The position numbers and the translations under genes were made by a program. Under the pieces are notes generated by a model. That model worked only from the letters and a program-made list of their open reading frames with translations. It had not been told where the DNA came from and did no database searches. DNA of 47,243 nt, from positions 1-47,243 of the forward strand of contig JAGCLL010000138.1 of NCBI GenBank assembly GCA_017647025.1, read 5' to 3'. This stretch comes from Alistipes sp. (GTDB lineage Bacteria > Bacteroidota > Bacteroidia > Bacteroidales > Rikenellaceae). Below are positions 41,038 to 47,243 of this stretch, piece after piece (position 1 is the stretch's first letter; every line of letters begins with the position of its first letter).

Positions 41038-41829
41038 TTATTTGAAAATATCGTTCAAAAGTGCAGCCAAGCGATAGCCTGCCTTTGCCATACACTTGGT
41101 ATGGAGGTACTCATAAAGTTGATGTACCTGTGTAGGCACAGTTGCCTCCGGATAGAAATCCTCCAATGCACGGACTACATCTTCTCCGCCATTCTCAACC
41201 CAAAAGCGAGGAGTTCCCTTCTCGTACTCGGCACGCTTGTTACGAGCATAGATATCAATATCCTTGGCATAGTACTGTGTTGAAAATACAGAATAACGAC
41301 CAAGATAAGCCTTCTCCCAGAGGTTATACCACTGAGATTTCCAATCCCTGCGGCGCTTATCGGTCAACTCATTCCAGTGATAGTACATAAAGCCTTTGGT
41401 ATCCTCGTTGCCCTCGATAATGATATGCGAGAGGCAGTGCAAATCACCAACAAGGTGTATCACCGTACGCAACGACGCCAACACCAACGAGTCGCTCTCG
41501 TTCTTGCGATTACGCAACACAGCAATCGACTTTTCGAGTTGCACAACGCCATCATTCTCTTCCATTGTAGTAGACTTACCCGCGTCATTGAGATAGGTCT
41601 TCTCCCAAAGTTTTGTATGCTGGTAGTCAGGATGTTTGCGCACCTCCATAAGCCAGCCCGATGCTGCTACAATATCCGAATCGAGTATTCGCTCAACCTT
41701 CTTTCTTGCTCCGTCTGTCAGATACATATCAGCCAACTGTGCAATGGTCTGGTGGCCATAAAGTGTGTAAGCCGAGGCCTCTGTTGCTACTGCAACCAAC
41801 GCCAAAACTGCAATTATAATCTTCTTCAT
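41038..41829 (-). CDS. S1/P1-nuclease paralogue 4, divergent, partly lost zinc site
   Basis: A 263-residue secreted protein with signal ending ASA before Tyr21, so the Trp ligand is Tyr; H26 is kept (YTLYGH). The D45 equivalent is Met (GWLMEVRK), the H60 equivalent is Glu (KLWEKTY), and the final pair is Tyr/Glu (QWYNLWE). Only the central HLVGDLHCLSH block is intact. It carries the divergent-clade segment NDGVVQLEKSIAVL. Its C-terminal codons are almost identical to those of paralogue 6. Probably inactive or altered, but the frame is intact. Confidence 0.78.
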   Translation of the reverse strand: MKKIIIAVLALVAVATEASAYTLYGHQTIAQLADMYLTDGARKKVERILDSDIVAASGWLMEVRKHPDYQHTKLWEKTYLNDAGKSTTMEENDGVVQLEKSIAVLRNRKNESDSLVLASLRTVIHLVGDLHCLSHIIIEGNEDTKGFMYYHWNELTDKRRRDWKSQWYNLWEKAYLGRYSVFSTQYYAKDIDIYARNKRAEYEKGTPRFWVENGGEDVVRALEDFYPEATVPTQVHQLYEYLHTKCMAKAGYRLAALLNDIFK

Positions 41830-41847
41830 ACTATCTTGCCAATTTAA

Positions 41848-42648
41848 TTATTTGCTAAAAATTTTATTCAAAATAGCAGCCATACGGTAACCACCATAGG
41901 TCAACTGCTCGTGTGTTATATTCTGAATCTTCTCGTGTTGCTCTGCGCTCATATTTTTATACTCCTCGTGACGCTCCCAATACGAGAATGTCTCCACCAT
42001 CTTGTGTGCATTGTCGAGTCCCCACTTCGAAGGTGTACCCTTCTGAATCTTCTTAATCTCCTTTGGTGAGTAGGTGTCGCACGCTTTATGGAAATCTTCG
42101 AGTTTCCACTTTGGGTGTATCAACTGTGGTACTGCATCCCAGAACTTGTGACGGTCGTACTTCTTACCTTTGAAAAACATCGAACGATGCTTAAATCCAG
42201 ACGCCTTATCGTAGCCTACATGGCAAGGACAGTGCATATCGGCAGCCATATGGATGATAAGTTTGAGGTTTACAGCAACCAACGAGTCTGACAACTTGTG
42301 ATACTTACCTTTGCCCATCTCCTTGATTAAGCGCTCCAACTGGGTTACTGCGTCACGAGTAATAACGCCACCCTTGCCCTTTGTATTGAAGTCGACATCC
42401 ACATAGTTCATATGCCAGTGGGTAATCTCTTCGAATGGGTGGCTATTACGCCAATAGTCCTGCCACGACGAGTAGTGAGGTAACGAGTGCTGCAAATAGT
42501 GCTCACACTTTGCCTTTGCCTCAGGCGTAAGGTGCTGTTCAGCAATGTAGGCCGAAATATGGTGCCCCCAAGTAGCCCAAGCCATAGCACGCTGTGTACT
42601 CATAGATGCTACAAGCATCAACAGAATAATTGAAAGTTTTCTCTTCAT
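41848..42648 (-). CDS. S1/P1 nuclease 3, canonical active site
   Basis: The 266-residue secreted zinc nuclease has its signal cleaved at AMA before Trp24. Ligands: WATWGH, Asp in SWQDYW, His in THWHMN, HMAADMHCPCH, and RHKFWD. The closest relative in the array is nuclease 5. It lies 18 bp upstream of paralogue 4 and 38 bp downstream of paralogue 2; the latter gap is the widest in the array and holds A/T-rich sequence without a clear promoter. Confidence 0.88.
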   Translation of the reverse strand: MKRKLSIILLMLVASMSTQRAMAWATWGHHISAYIAEQHLTPEAKAKCEHYLQHSLPHYSSWQDYWRNSHPFEEITHWHMNYVDVDFNTKGKGGVITRDAVTQLERLIKEMGKGKYHKLSDSLVAVNLKLIIHMAADMHCPCHVGYDKASGFKHRSMFFKGKKYDRHKFWDAVPQLIHPKWKLEDFHKACDTYSPKEIKKIQKGTPSKWGLDNAHKMVETFSYWERHEEYKNMSAEQHEKIQNITHEQLTYGGYRMAAILNKIFSK

Positions 42649-42686
42649 AATTTTAATTTATTAGTTATTTATTTGGATTTATACTC

Positions 42687-43448
42687 TTATTTTATGCTAT
42701 TCAGTAGTGTCGCAAGGCGGAACGCTGCTCTATACATCGCCATATTATTCTGCTCCTCCAACTTCACAATCTCCAATCTATTAACATTGCTCTCGGGCTT
42801 AAATACCGAAAGCGGAGCGAGTGCCACCTCTCCGGTCTGCTCAGTCCATTTGCGAGGCTCTATTGACGCACCTTTATACTCTTTTGCCATACCCTTGGTC
42901 GCAATCGTCCAGTCGTAGAGGTACATCTCGGCAGAGAAGGCTCCGTGCGAAGTGTGGAACTCGCTATGCCACACATCCTGCCACTTTCGCTTATCCACCT
43001 TATGCCAGCGAGAGCCCTTTGGAAGACCATTATCACGGTCAAACGAGAAATCTGCTTCGAGATGTTTCGCCACAAGGATATTTCCTGGGCAGTGAATATC
43101 CACGGTCATCTCCACCGCAGTTTTCAAGGCCTGTCTACGCTCCTCGGCAGTCGCCCCCTTCTGCGAGAGGGTTGCAATAGCCTTTTCGAGGCGAACAACC
43201 GCATCGGCAGCCTCCGTAGTTACCGACTTTCCATTCTCGTCGAGGTGAGTCTTACTCTTGCCACCATTTTCGAACTCAATCGAGCAAAGCGGTGCGCCCA
43301 AAATGGCCTCGACCTCTCTCCTCTCTCTGTTTGTCATATTCTGCTCGGCAAACATCAATATCGCCTTGTTGACCTCGGCGCACCAAGCAAATGCCTCGAC
43401 CGACGCCATCAAAGCCACCATCGTAACTATATATCGCAAACCTCTCAT
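42687..43448 (-). CDS. S1/P1-nuclease paralogue 2, divergent, zinc site mostly lost
   Basis: I place the start at the ATG at 43448, which has AGGAGGGG just upstream and leaves a 10-bp gap after nuclease 1; the frame is open 14 codons further but would overlap that gene. The 253-residue protein has a signal ending AFA before Trp22. The H6 position is Asn (WCAEVN), the region holding D45 and H60 is shortened, the central block is EMTVDIHCPGN (both outer His lost, Asp kept), and the last pair is not conserved (KWQDVWH). It keeps the divergent-clade segment GKSVTTEAADAVVRLEKAI. Probably not a nuclease any more. Confidence 0.75.
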   Translation of the reverse strand: MRGLRYIVTMVALMASVEAFAWCAEVNKAILMFAEQNMTNRERREVEAILGAPLCSIEFENGGKSKTHLDENGKSVTTEAADAVVRLEKAIATLSQKGATAEERRQALKTAVEMTVDIHCPGNILVAKHLEADFSFDRDNGLPKGSRWHKVDKRKWQDVWHSEFHTSHGAFSAEMYLYDWTIATKGMAKEYKGASIEPRKWTEQTGEVALAPLSVFKPESNVNRLEIVKLEEQNNMAMYRAAFRLATLLNSIK

Positions 43449-43458
43449 AGCACCCCTC

Positions 43459-44268
43459 CTATTTGAAAATTTGGTTAATAAAGTGTGCAAGGCGATAGCC
43501 TGCGTCGATATATAACTGATCCGTAATCTCCTTTATGCGGAGTTTGTTGTGCTCTGGCAAATCATTATAGTCAATGGTCGGTGAGAGCAACTTATAGGTC
43601 TCACGGAAGAGCGATGTATTCGCCATTATCCAATCCTTCATATCGCCCTTGCATAACTCGGCAACCTCATTTTCGGTCAAGTGGCAATATCTTTGGCGGA
43701 ACTCCCACGCTGTCTTATTCTTATTGAAACGGCCAAAAGCCTTATCAATATAGCCGTGATAGCGTAAAGGCTTTCCACCCTCCTGCATCGCAAACTGCGC
43801 CTGATCGTCAAAGAATAGGTGTCCTGGGCAGTGCATATCTCCTACCATATGAATGATACACTTCAAATTCACCGACACAGCCGAATCGGGCAAATGGCGA
43901 TAATCCTTCATCGCCTTTTGCAACTGCTCCAAACGAGCCACTCCGTGATCATCCATCGTAAGCGGAGCGCCAAAATATGCGGCATCGCCCACAAGTTCGC
44001 CTGGGATAAACTCTCCGTTCTTCAAGCCCACAGCGTGCCAACGAGCCGTATGGTGATACTCCTCCGAGTAGCGCCATCTATCCATCCACGAAGCGTAGTA
44101 GGCTAACGAGTGGCCGAGGTACTTATCACACATTCTGCGAGCCTTTGGAGTGAGATTTTGATCGGCAATATGAGCAATAACGCAGTGCCCCTTAGAACTC
44201 CAAGCCGAAGCCTGCGACACCGACAAAATTGCTACGAAAGCCACTATCAAATTCAACAATCTCCTCAT
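43459..44268 (-). CDS. S1/P1 nuclease 1, canonical active site, first of the array
   Basis: The 269-residue secreted zinc nuclease has its signal cleaved at ASA before Trp23. Ligands: WSSKGH, Asp in SWMDRW, His in ARWHAV, HMVGDMHCPGH, and YHGYID. It starts 2 bp after the dtd stop codon (TAG-AG-ATG, with GGGAG upstream), so the whole array is coupled to the housekeeping genes before it. It is somewhat longer than nucleases 3, 5 and 7 in the region before LTMDDHGVARLEQL. Confidence 0.88.
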   Translation of the reverse strand: MRRLLNLIVAFVAILSVSQASAWSSKGHCVIAHIADQNLTPKARRMCDKYLGHSLAYYASWMDRWRYSEEYHHTARWHAVGLKNGEFIPGELVGDAAYFGAPLTMDDHGVARLEQLQKAMKDYRHLPDSAVSVNLKCIIHMVGDMHCPGHLFFDDQAQFAMQEGGKPLRYHGYIDKAFGRFNKNKTAWEFRQRYCHLTENEVAELCKGDMKDWIMANTSLFRETYKLLSPTIDYNDLPEHNKLRIKEITDQLYIDAGYRLAHFINQIFK

Positions 44269-44270
44269 CT

Positions 44271-44723
44271 CTACTCCCTATTTTTAGAGTCTATACATAT
44301 CGTTACGGGGCCATCATTCACCAATGACACCTGCATATCTGCGCCAAACTCACCGTGCTCAACCTCCGTACCAAGAGTCGTAGCCAAAGCCGCCAAGAAC
44401 CTCTCGTACATAGGTCTTGAAATCGCCTCTTTTGCCGAGCGGATATACGATGGGCGATTTCCCTTCTTGGTCGAGGCATAGAGGGTAAATTGACTAATCA
44501 CTATTGCCCTGCCATCCGCCTGCTGAATATCGAGATTCATCACTCCATTCTCATCATCAAAGATGCGCAAGCGTGAAATTTTTCCGCACAGCCAATCTAT
44601 ATCCTCCTGCGTATCTGCCTCCTCCACGCCAAGCAAAATCGCCAAGCCTTTGCCTATTTCGCCGATTATCTTACCCTCAACCTCGACACTACAACGCTGA
44701 ACTCTTTGTATTACGACACGCAT
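44271..44723 (-). CDS. dtd: D-aminoacyl-tRNA deacylase
   Basis: The 150-residue cytoplasmic enzyme removes D-amino acids (and Gly from tRNA-Ala) mischarged on tRNA. Both catalytic motifs are clear: SQFTLYA and NDGPVT, with MRVVIQRV at the N terminus. Length is typical. It lies 12 bp after the pseudouridine synthase gene and 2 bp before nuclease 1. Confidence 0.95.
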   Translation of the reverse strand: MRVVIQRVQRCSVEVEGKIIGEIGKGLAILLGVEEADTQEDIDWLCGKISRLRIFDDENGVMNLDIQQADGRAIVISQFTLYASTKKGNRPSYIRSAKEAISRPMYERFLAALATTLGTEVEHGEFGADMQVSLVNDGPVTICIDSKNRE

Positions 44724-44735
44724 TTGGAATTAGTA

Positions 44736-45434
44736 TTAAAGAGTGTTATTGTTATCGGCAAAAAATTTCCAAAGGTTATCATCAGTCGGCACGGGAGCAA
44801 CAATCTCGACCAACTCCTTACGCACGGGGTGCATAAACGCCAACGATCGAGAGTGAAGCGAGATACCACCATTCGGATTTGAACGCTTCGCACCATACTT
44901 CAAATCGCCCTTTATCGGACAACCGATTTTCGACAACTGACAACGGATTTGATGATGACGACCAGTCAAAAGTTCAACATCCAGCAAGGTGTAGCGGTCG
45001 CTACAACCAATCATCTCGTAGTTCAACTTCGCCTCCTTCGCATCTTTGCGAGGAGCATTGTAGGCGTGCGAGCGATTGGTCTTGCCATCACGCAAGATAT
45101 AGTGGCGGAGGCTACCCTGCTCGGTTGTAGGTCGAGCCTCCACGATTGCCCAATAGTGTTTTTTGATTTCGCCCTTGCGTATCATCTCGTTCAGGCGCAC
45201 CAACGCCTTCGAGGTCTTGGCAAACAAGACCGCACCGCTTACAGGGCGGTCAATACGATGCACCACACCGAGGAAAACATCGCCCGGCTTGTGGTCACGC
45301 ACCTTCAAAAAGGCTTTCAAGTAGTTTTCGAGCGCATCGTCGCTCGTTTTATCGGGTTGCACAAGGTCGCCCACTCGCTTATTCACAACAAGCAAGTGAT
45401 TATCCTCATACAAAATATCGTTCGGGTTAAACAT
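44736..45434 (-). CDS. RluA-family RNA pseudouridine synthase without S4 domain
   Basis: The 232-residue protein has the catalytic motif HRIDRPVSGAVLFAKT (the Asp attacks the uridine) and TGRHHQIRCQL, typical of the RluA/RluD family. It starts directly with the catalytic domain and lacks the N-terminal S4 RNA-binding domain of RluC/RluD, so it is a short RluA/TruC-like type. Whether rRNA or tRNA is the target is unknown. It precedes dtd by 12 bp. Confidence 0.88.
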   Translation of the reverse strand: MFNPNDILYEDNHLLVVNKRVGDLVQPDKTSDDALENYLKAFLKVRDHKPGDVFLGVVHRIDRPVSGAVLFAKTSKALVRLNEMIRKGEIKKHYWAIVEARPTTEQGSLRHYILRDGKTNRSHAYNAPRKDAKEAKLNYEMIGCSDRYTLLDVELLTGRHHQIRCQLSKIGCPIKGDLKYGAKRSNPNGGISLHSRSLAFMHPVRKELVEIVAPVPTDDNLWKFFADNNNTL

Positions 45435-45435
45435 C

Positions 45436-45470
45436 TTATTCAGTTAGTAGTTAGTAGTGAGTAGAGAGTA
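45436..45470. repeat. Degenerate GTTAGTA/GAGTAGA tandem repeat between cdd and the pseudouridine synthase gene
   Basis: The 41-bp gap holds TTAGTAGTTAGTAGTGAGTA-like units, similar in style to the heptamer repeat before ftsQ. No ribosome-binding site is obvious. Confidence 0.5.
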
Positions 45471-45475
45471 GTTTT

Positions 45476-45931
45476 TTAGAGTTGAAATGTAAATGGAAGC
45501 AATAATTTTGCACTTTCGACAATCGTTGCCGAGCCGTTACCACTCATTACCACTCGAATTGGCGAGCCCTGCCTACGCTCAACATCGAGAATAACCTGAC
45601 GACAACCACCACAAGGATAGCACTCTCGTTCCGAAGGGTTCGATGCTATCGCCAACGACACAATAGGATCGTCAGCATAGTTCGCCTCCACAAAGTAGAG
45701 CAATGAACGCTCTGCACACAAGCCCGAAGGGAAAACCTCGCTCTCGGAGTTAGCAGCGTGCAAAACCTTTCCACTCTGCAAGCGCACCGCAGCACCGACC
45801 TTAAAGCCTGAGTATTTGGCAAATGCCAACTTCGTAGCCTTCTGCGCCTCGGCAACAAGTTCACGGTCTGCAACAGGCAAATCCTCAATCTGATTAGCCT
45901 TAATATACTTCAACTCCAAACTCTTCTCCAT
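45476..45931 (-). CDS. cdd: Cytidine deaminase
   Basis: The 151-residue enzyme deaminates cytidine and deoxycytidine to (deoxy)uridine in pyrimidine salvage. The zinc motifs are CAERSLL (Cys plus catalytic Glu) and PCGGCRQV, with VGAAVR upstream; length fits the homotetrameric class. First gene of the transcription unit cdd, pseudouridine synthase, dtd and nucleases 1-8, with its promoter at 45954-45985. Secreted nucleases downstream in the same unit make a link with nucleotide scavenging possible. Confidence 0.95.
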   Translation of the reverse strand: MEKSLELKYIKANQIEDLPVADRELVAEAQKATKLAFAKYSGFKVGAAVRLQSGKVLHAANSESEVFPSGLCAERSLLYFVEANYADDPIVSLAIASNPSERECYPCGGCRQVILDVERRQGSPIRVVMSGNGSATIVESAKLLLPFTFQL

Positions 45932-45953
45932 AATCAGTACTTTTTATTACTTG

Positions 45954-45985
45954 CAAATATAACTAATTTCTCGCAAATAAGCGAA
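45954..45985 (-). promoter_or_regulatory. Promoter of cdd and the nuclease-array operon
   Basis: On the minus strand TTCG (45982-45985), 20 nt, TATATTTG (45954-45961), 23 nt before the cdd ATG. The -7 box is exact; the -33 box has one difference. No other convincing promoter was seen before paralogue 8. Confidence 0.6.
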
Positions 45986-45990
45986 CTAAA

Positions 45991-46012
45991 TAGTATAAAA
46001 ATACTATTTTTG
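45991..46012 (+). promoter_or_regulatory. Palindrome overlapping the -7 box of the YhcC-like gene
   Basis: TAGTATAAAAATACTA (45991-46006) is a perfect inverted repeat and overlaps TATTTTTG (46005-46012), a TAnnTTTG box. It could be an operator or merely A/T-rich promoter DNA. Confidence 0.45.
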
Positions 46013-46030
46013 TGCCAAAATTTTTCAATT

Positions 46031-46972
46031 ATGTACTCTTGGGGCGACGATAGACGATATAACAGTTACTCGGCATACTTCCGCCGACACTTCGGTGAGC
46101 GTGTTCAGAAGGTAGCGATAAATGCTGGTTTTTCCTGCCCAAATCGTGACGGAAAAGTAGGTTTTGGAGGTTGCACTTTTTGCAACAACGAGGCCTTCAC
46201 GCCATCGTATTGCCAGCCCTCAAAAAGTATAACCCAGCAGATTGAAGAAGGCATCGAATTTCACCGTCGACGCTACCGTACTGCATCGAAGTATCTTGCT
46301 TATTTTCAGTCATTTTCGAACACATACGCACCACTCGAAGTGTTGCGTAAACGATACTCCGAAGCACTCTCTCACCCAGAGGTCGTTGGGGCTGTAATTG
46401 GCACTCGCCCCGACTGTGTTTCGGAGGAGATTTTGGACTATTTTGCCGAACTTGCCAAGGAGCACTACATCACCATCGAATATGGCATAGAATCGACCTA
46501 CAATTCGACATTAAAAGCGATAAATAGAGGGCACGATTTCGAGTGCGCAGAGCGTGCCGTAAAGATGACTGCCGAGCGAGGTTTAGCCGTAGGTGCACAC
46601 TTTGTTTTAGGGTTACCAGGCGAAACAGACGAAATGATTTTGGAGCAGGTGCAACGCATTAATGCTCTACCACTTACAACAATAAAATTCCACCAGTTAC
46701 AAGTCTTCAAGGGCACGACAATGGAGCGTGAATACGACGAACATCCAGAGCGTTTTCGATTCTGGGAATTGGAGGAGTATCTCGACCTATTTACCGAGAT
46801 TTTGCGTCGTCTGCGCCCCGACATTGTGGTCGAGCGCTTTGCTTCGGAGGCTCCTCCACGCTACCACTATGGTCGTAATTGGGGCTTGGTACGCAACGAA
46901 ACACTATGGACAATGCTCGAAAAACGCCTCACCGAGCGCAACGCCTACCAAGGCGAACTCTACCGAGAGTAA
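46031..46972 (+). CDS. YhcC-like radical SAM protein (TIGR01212 type)
   Basis: The ATG at 46031 gives 313 residues; the frame is open to a TTG inside the promoter, which is unlikely to be used. The N terminus RRYNSYSAYFRRHFGERVQK and the cluster motif CPNRDGKVGFGGCTFC (an expanded CxnCxxC arrangement) are typical of this elongator-like radical SAM family. GTRPDCVSEEILDYFAEL and VLGLPGETDEMI fit SAM binding. The family's reaction is unknown, with a tRNA or other RNA modification suspected from its relation to Elp3. Monocistronic, convergent with the DUF4295 gene. Confidence 0.85.
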   Translation: MYSWGDDRRYNSYSAYFRRHFGERVQKVAINAGFSCPNRDGKVGFGGCTFCNNEAFTPSYCQPSKSITQQIEEGIEFHRRRYRTASKYLAYFQSFSNTYAPLEVLRKRYSEALSHPEVVGAVIGTRPDCVSEEILDYFAELAKEHYITIEYGIESTYNSTLKAINRGHDFECAERAVKMTAERGLAVGAHFVLGLPGETDEMILEQVQRINALPLTTIKFHQLQVFKGTTMEREYDEHPERFRFWELEEYLDLFTEILRRLRPDIVVERFASEAPPRYHYGRNWGLVRNETLWTMLEKRLTERNAYQGELYRE

Positions 46973-47019
46973 TTTTATCTTGCGACTTTTCCCCGCCAGA
47001 ACGATTTTTATAAAAACAC

Positions 47020-47051
47020 AAAAGGATTTCCTCTATTGAGAAAATCCTTTT
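47020..47051. terminator. Bidirectional terminator between the YhcC-like and DUF4295 genes
   Basis: A 14-bp stem with one mismatch (47020-47033 and 47038-47051, TATT loop). A-rich and T-rich flanks serve both strands. A second small hairpin, AGGAG-TTAC-CTCCT, lies at 47057-47070. Confidence 0.7.
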
Positions 47052-47086
47052 GTATTAGGAGTTACCTCCTAAATACATAGTAGCGA

Positions 47087-47236
47087 CTATTTCATATACT
47101 CTGCTACCTGATCAACTGGTACGATTGCCTCCTTGAAAATGTAGGCACCAGTCTTCTCCGACTTAACCATCTTGATGCACTTGGTGAACTGCTTACCAAC
47201 ACCAGTACGAAGGGTTGCGACTGCTTTCTTTGCCAT
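47087..47236 (-). CDS. DUF4295 small basic protein
   Basis: The 49-residue frame starts MAKKAVATLRTGVGKQFTK and ends VDQVAEYMK. It matches the small DUF4295 proteins that follow the rpmB and rpmG ribosomal protein genes in Bacteroidota; those genes would lie just beyond the right edge on the minus strand. The function is unknown but the linkage suggests translation. The start is 7 bp from the end of the window. Confidence 0.85.
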   Translation of the reverse strand: MAKKAVATLRTGVGKQFTKCIKMVKSEKTGAYIFKEAIVPVDQVAEYMK

Positions 47237-47243
47237 AAATCAA

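Noticed and set aside
37769-43448. The four divergent S1/P1 paralogues as pseudogenes
   Set aside because: All four have uninterrupted frames, signal peptides and reasonable start contexts, and share clade-specific conserved segments, so degeneration of function is not the same as gene decay.
43449-43490. Upstream start for paralogue 2 at 43490
   Set aside because: It would overlap nuclease 1 and place polar residues before the signal peptide, while the ATG at 43448 has a strong AGGAGGGG and a proper signal sequence.

Overview
The window looks like chromosomal DNA of a Bacteroidota, order Bacteroidales. I base this on TTTG-N19/20-TAnnTTTG promoters in front of several genes and RNAs, a DUF4295 small protein at the right edge, a GldE-like CorC-family protein, a short-chain-type threonine dehydrogenase, a FadL/OmpP1 porin and a tmRNA tag ending in YALAA. 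A Rikenellaceae/Alistipes-like gut organism is possible but not shown. I see no transposase, integrase, phage gene or CRISPR array.

Layout. 1-2037: 3' end of a large macroglobulin-like cell-surface protein. 2038-2562: tRNA-Glu with an odd repeat behind it. 2563-4491 (+): threonine dehydrogenase, glyoxalase-fold protein and YrdC/Sua5 protein. 4478-8429 (-): ABC exporter, HPr-kinase-like ATPase, S26-type Ser/His peptidase and EamA transporter. 8470-15430: divergent AddA-like and AddB-like helicase/nucleases around a secreted DUF2807-like protein. 15506-20736 (-): glycyl radical enzyme, its activase, a sugar MFS transporter and an aldose epimerase in one tight operon. 21030-24900 (+): QueG-like Fe-S protein, U32-like Fe-S protein and sodium:solute symporter. 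24901-29300: tmRNA, FadL-type porin, His-rich lipoprotein and tRNA-Ser, with more tRNA-end repeats. 29316-37641 (-): PPTase, GldE-like protein and a division/wall cluster transcribed murG-murC-ftsQ-ftsA-ftsZ. 37769-45931 (-): cdd, an RluA-family pseudouridine synthase and dtd, followed in the same transcription unit by eight consecutive secreted S1/P1-nuclease paralogues. 46031-47236: a YhcC-like radical SAM protein and a DUF4295 protein, convergent.

The most striking system is the S1/P1 array. The eight genes alternate strictly: four keep every zinc ligand of the family (W1, H6, D45, H60, H116, D120, H126, H149, D153 in P1 numbering), and each is followed by a divergent paralogue that has lost between two and most of these ligands. 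It reads as a canonical/divergent pair amplified four times, with its own terminator, directly upstream of the murG promoter.

The second unusual signal is a roughly 220-bp non-coding repeat behind tRNA-Glu and tRNA-Ser (opposite strands). In both cases it consists of the tRNA terminator, a nested hairpin, a short palindrome, a GC-rich end and then a second copy of the tRNA 3' end (21 and 17 bp exact, at periods of 223 and 220 bp), followed by another terminator. Two more diverged relatives, in inverted arrangement, lie beside tmRNA and beyond the tRNA-Ser unit. This may be a small element associated with tRNA 3' ends.

The glycyl radical enzyme operon (probable sugar substrate, reaction unknown) and the QueG/U32/symporter operon are two further candidate uncharacterised pathways.
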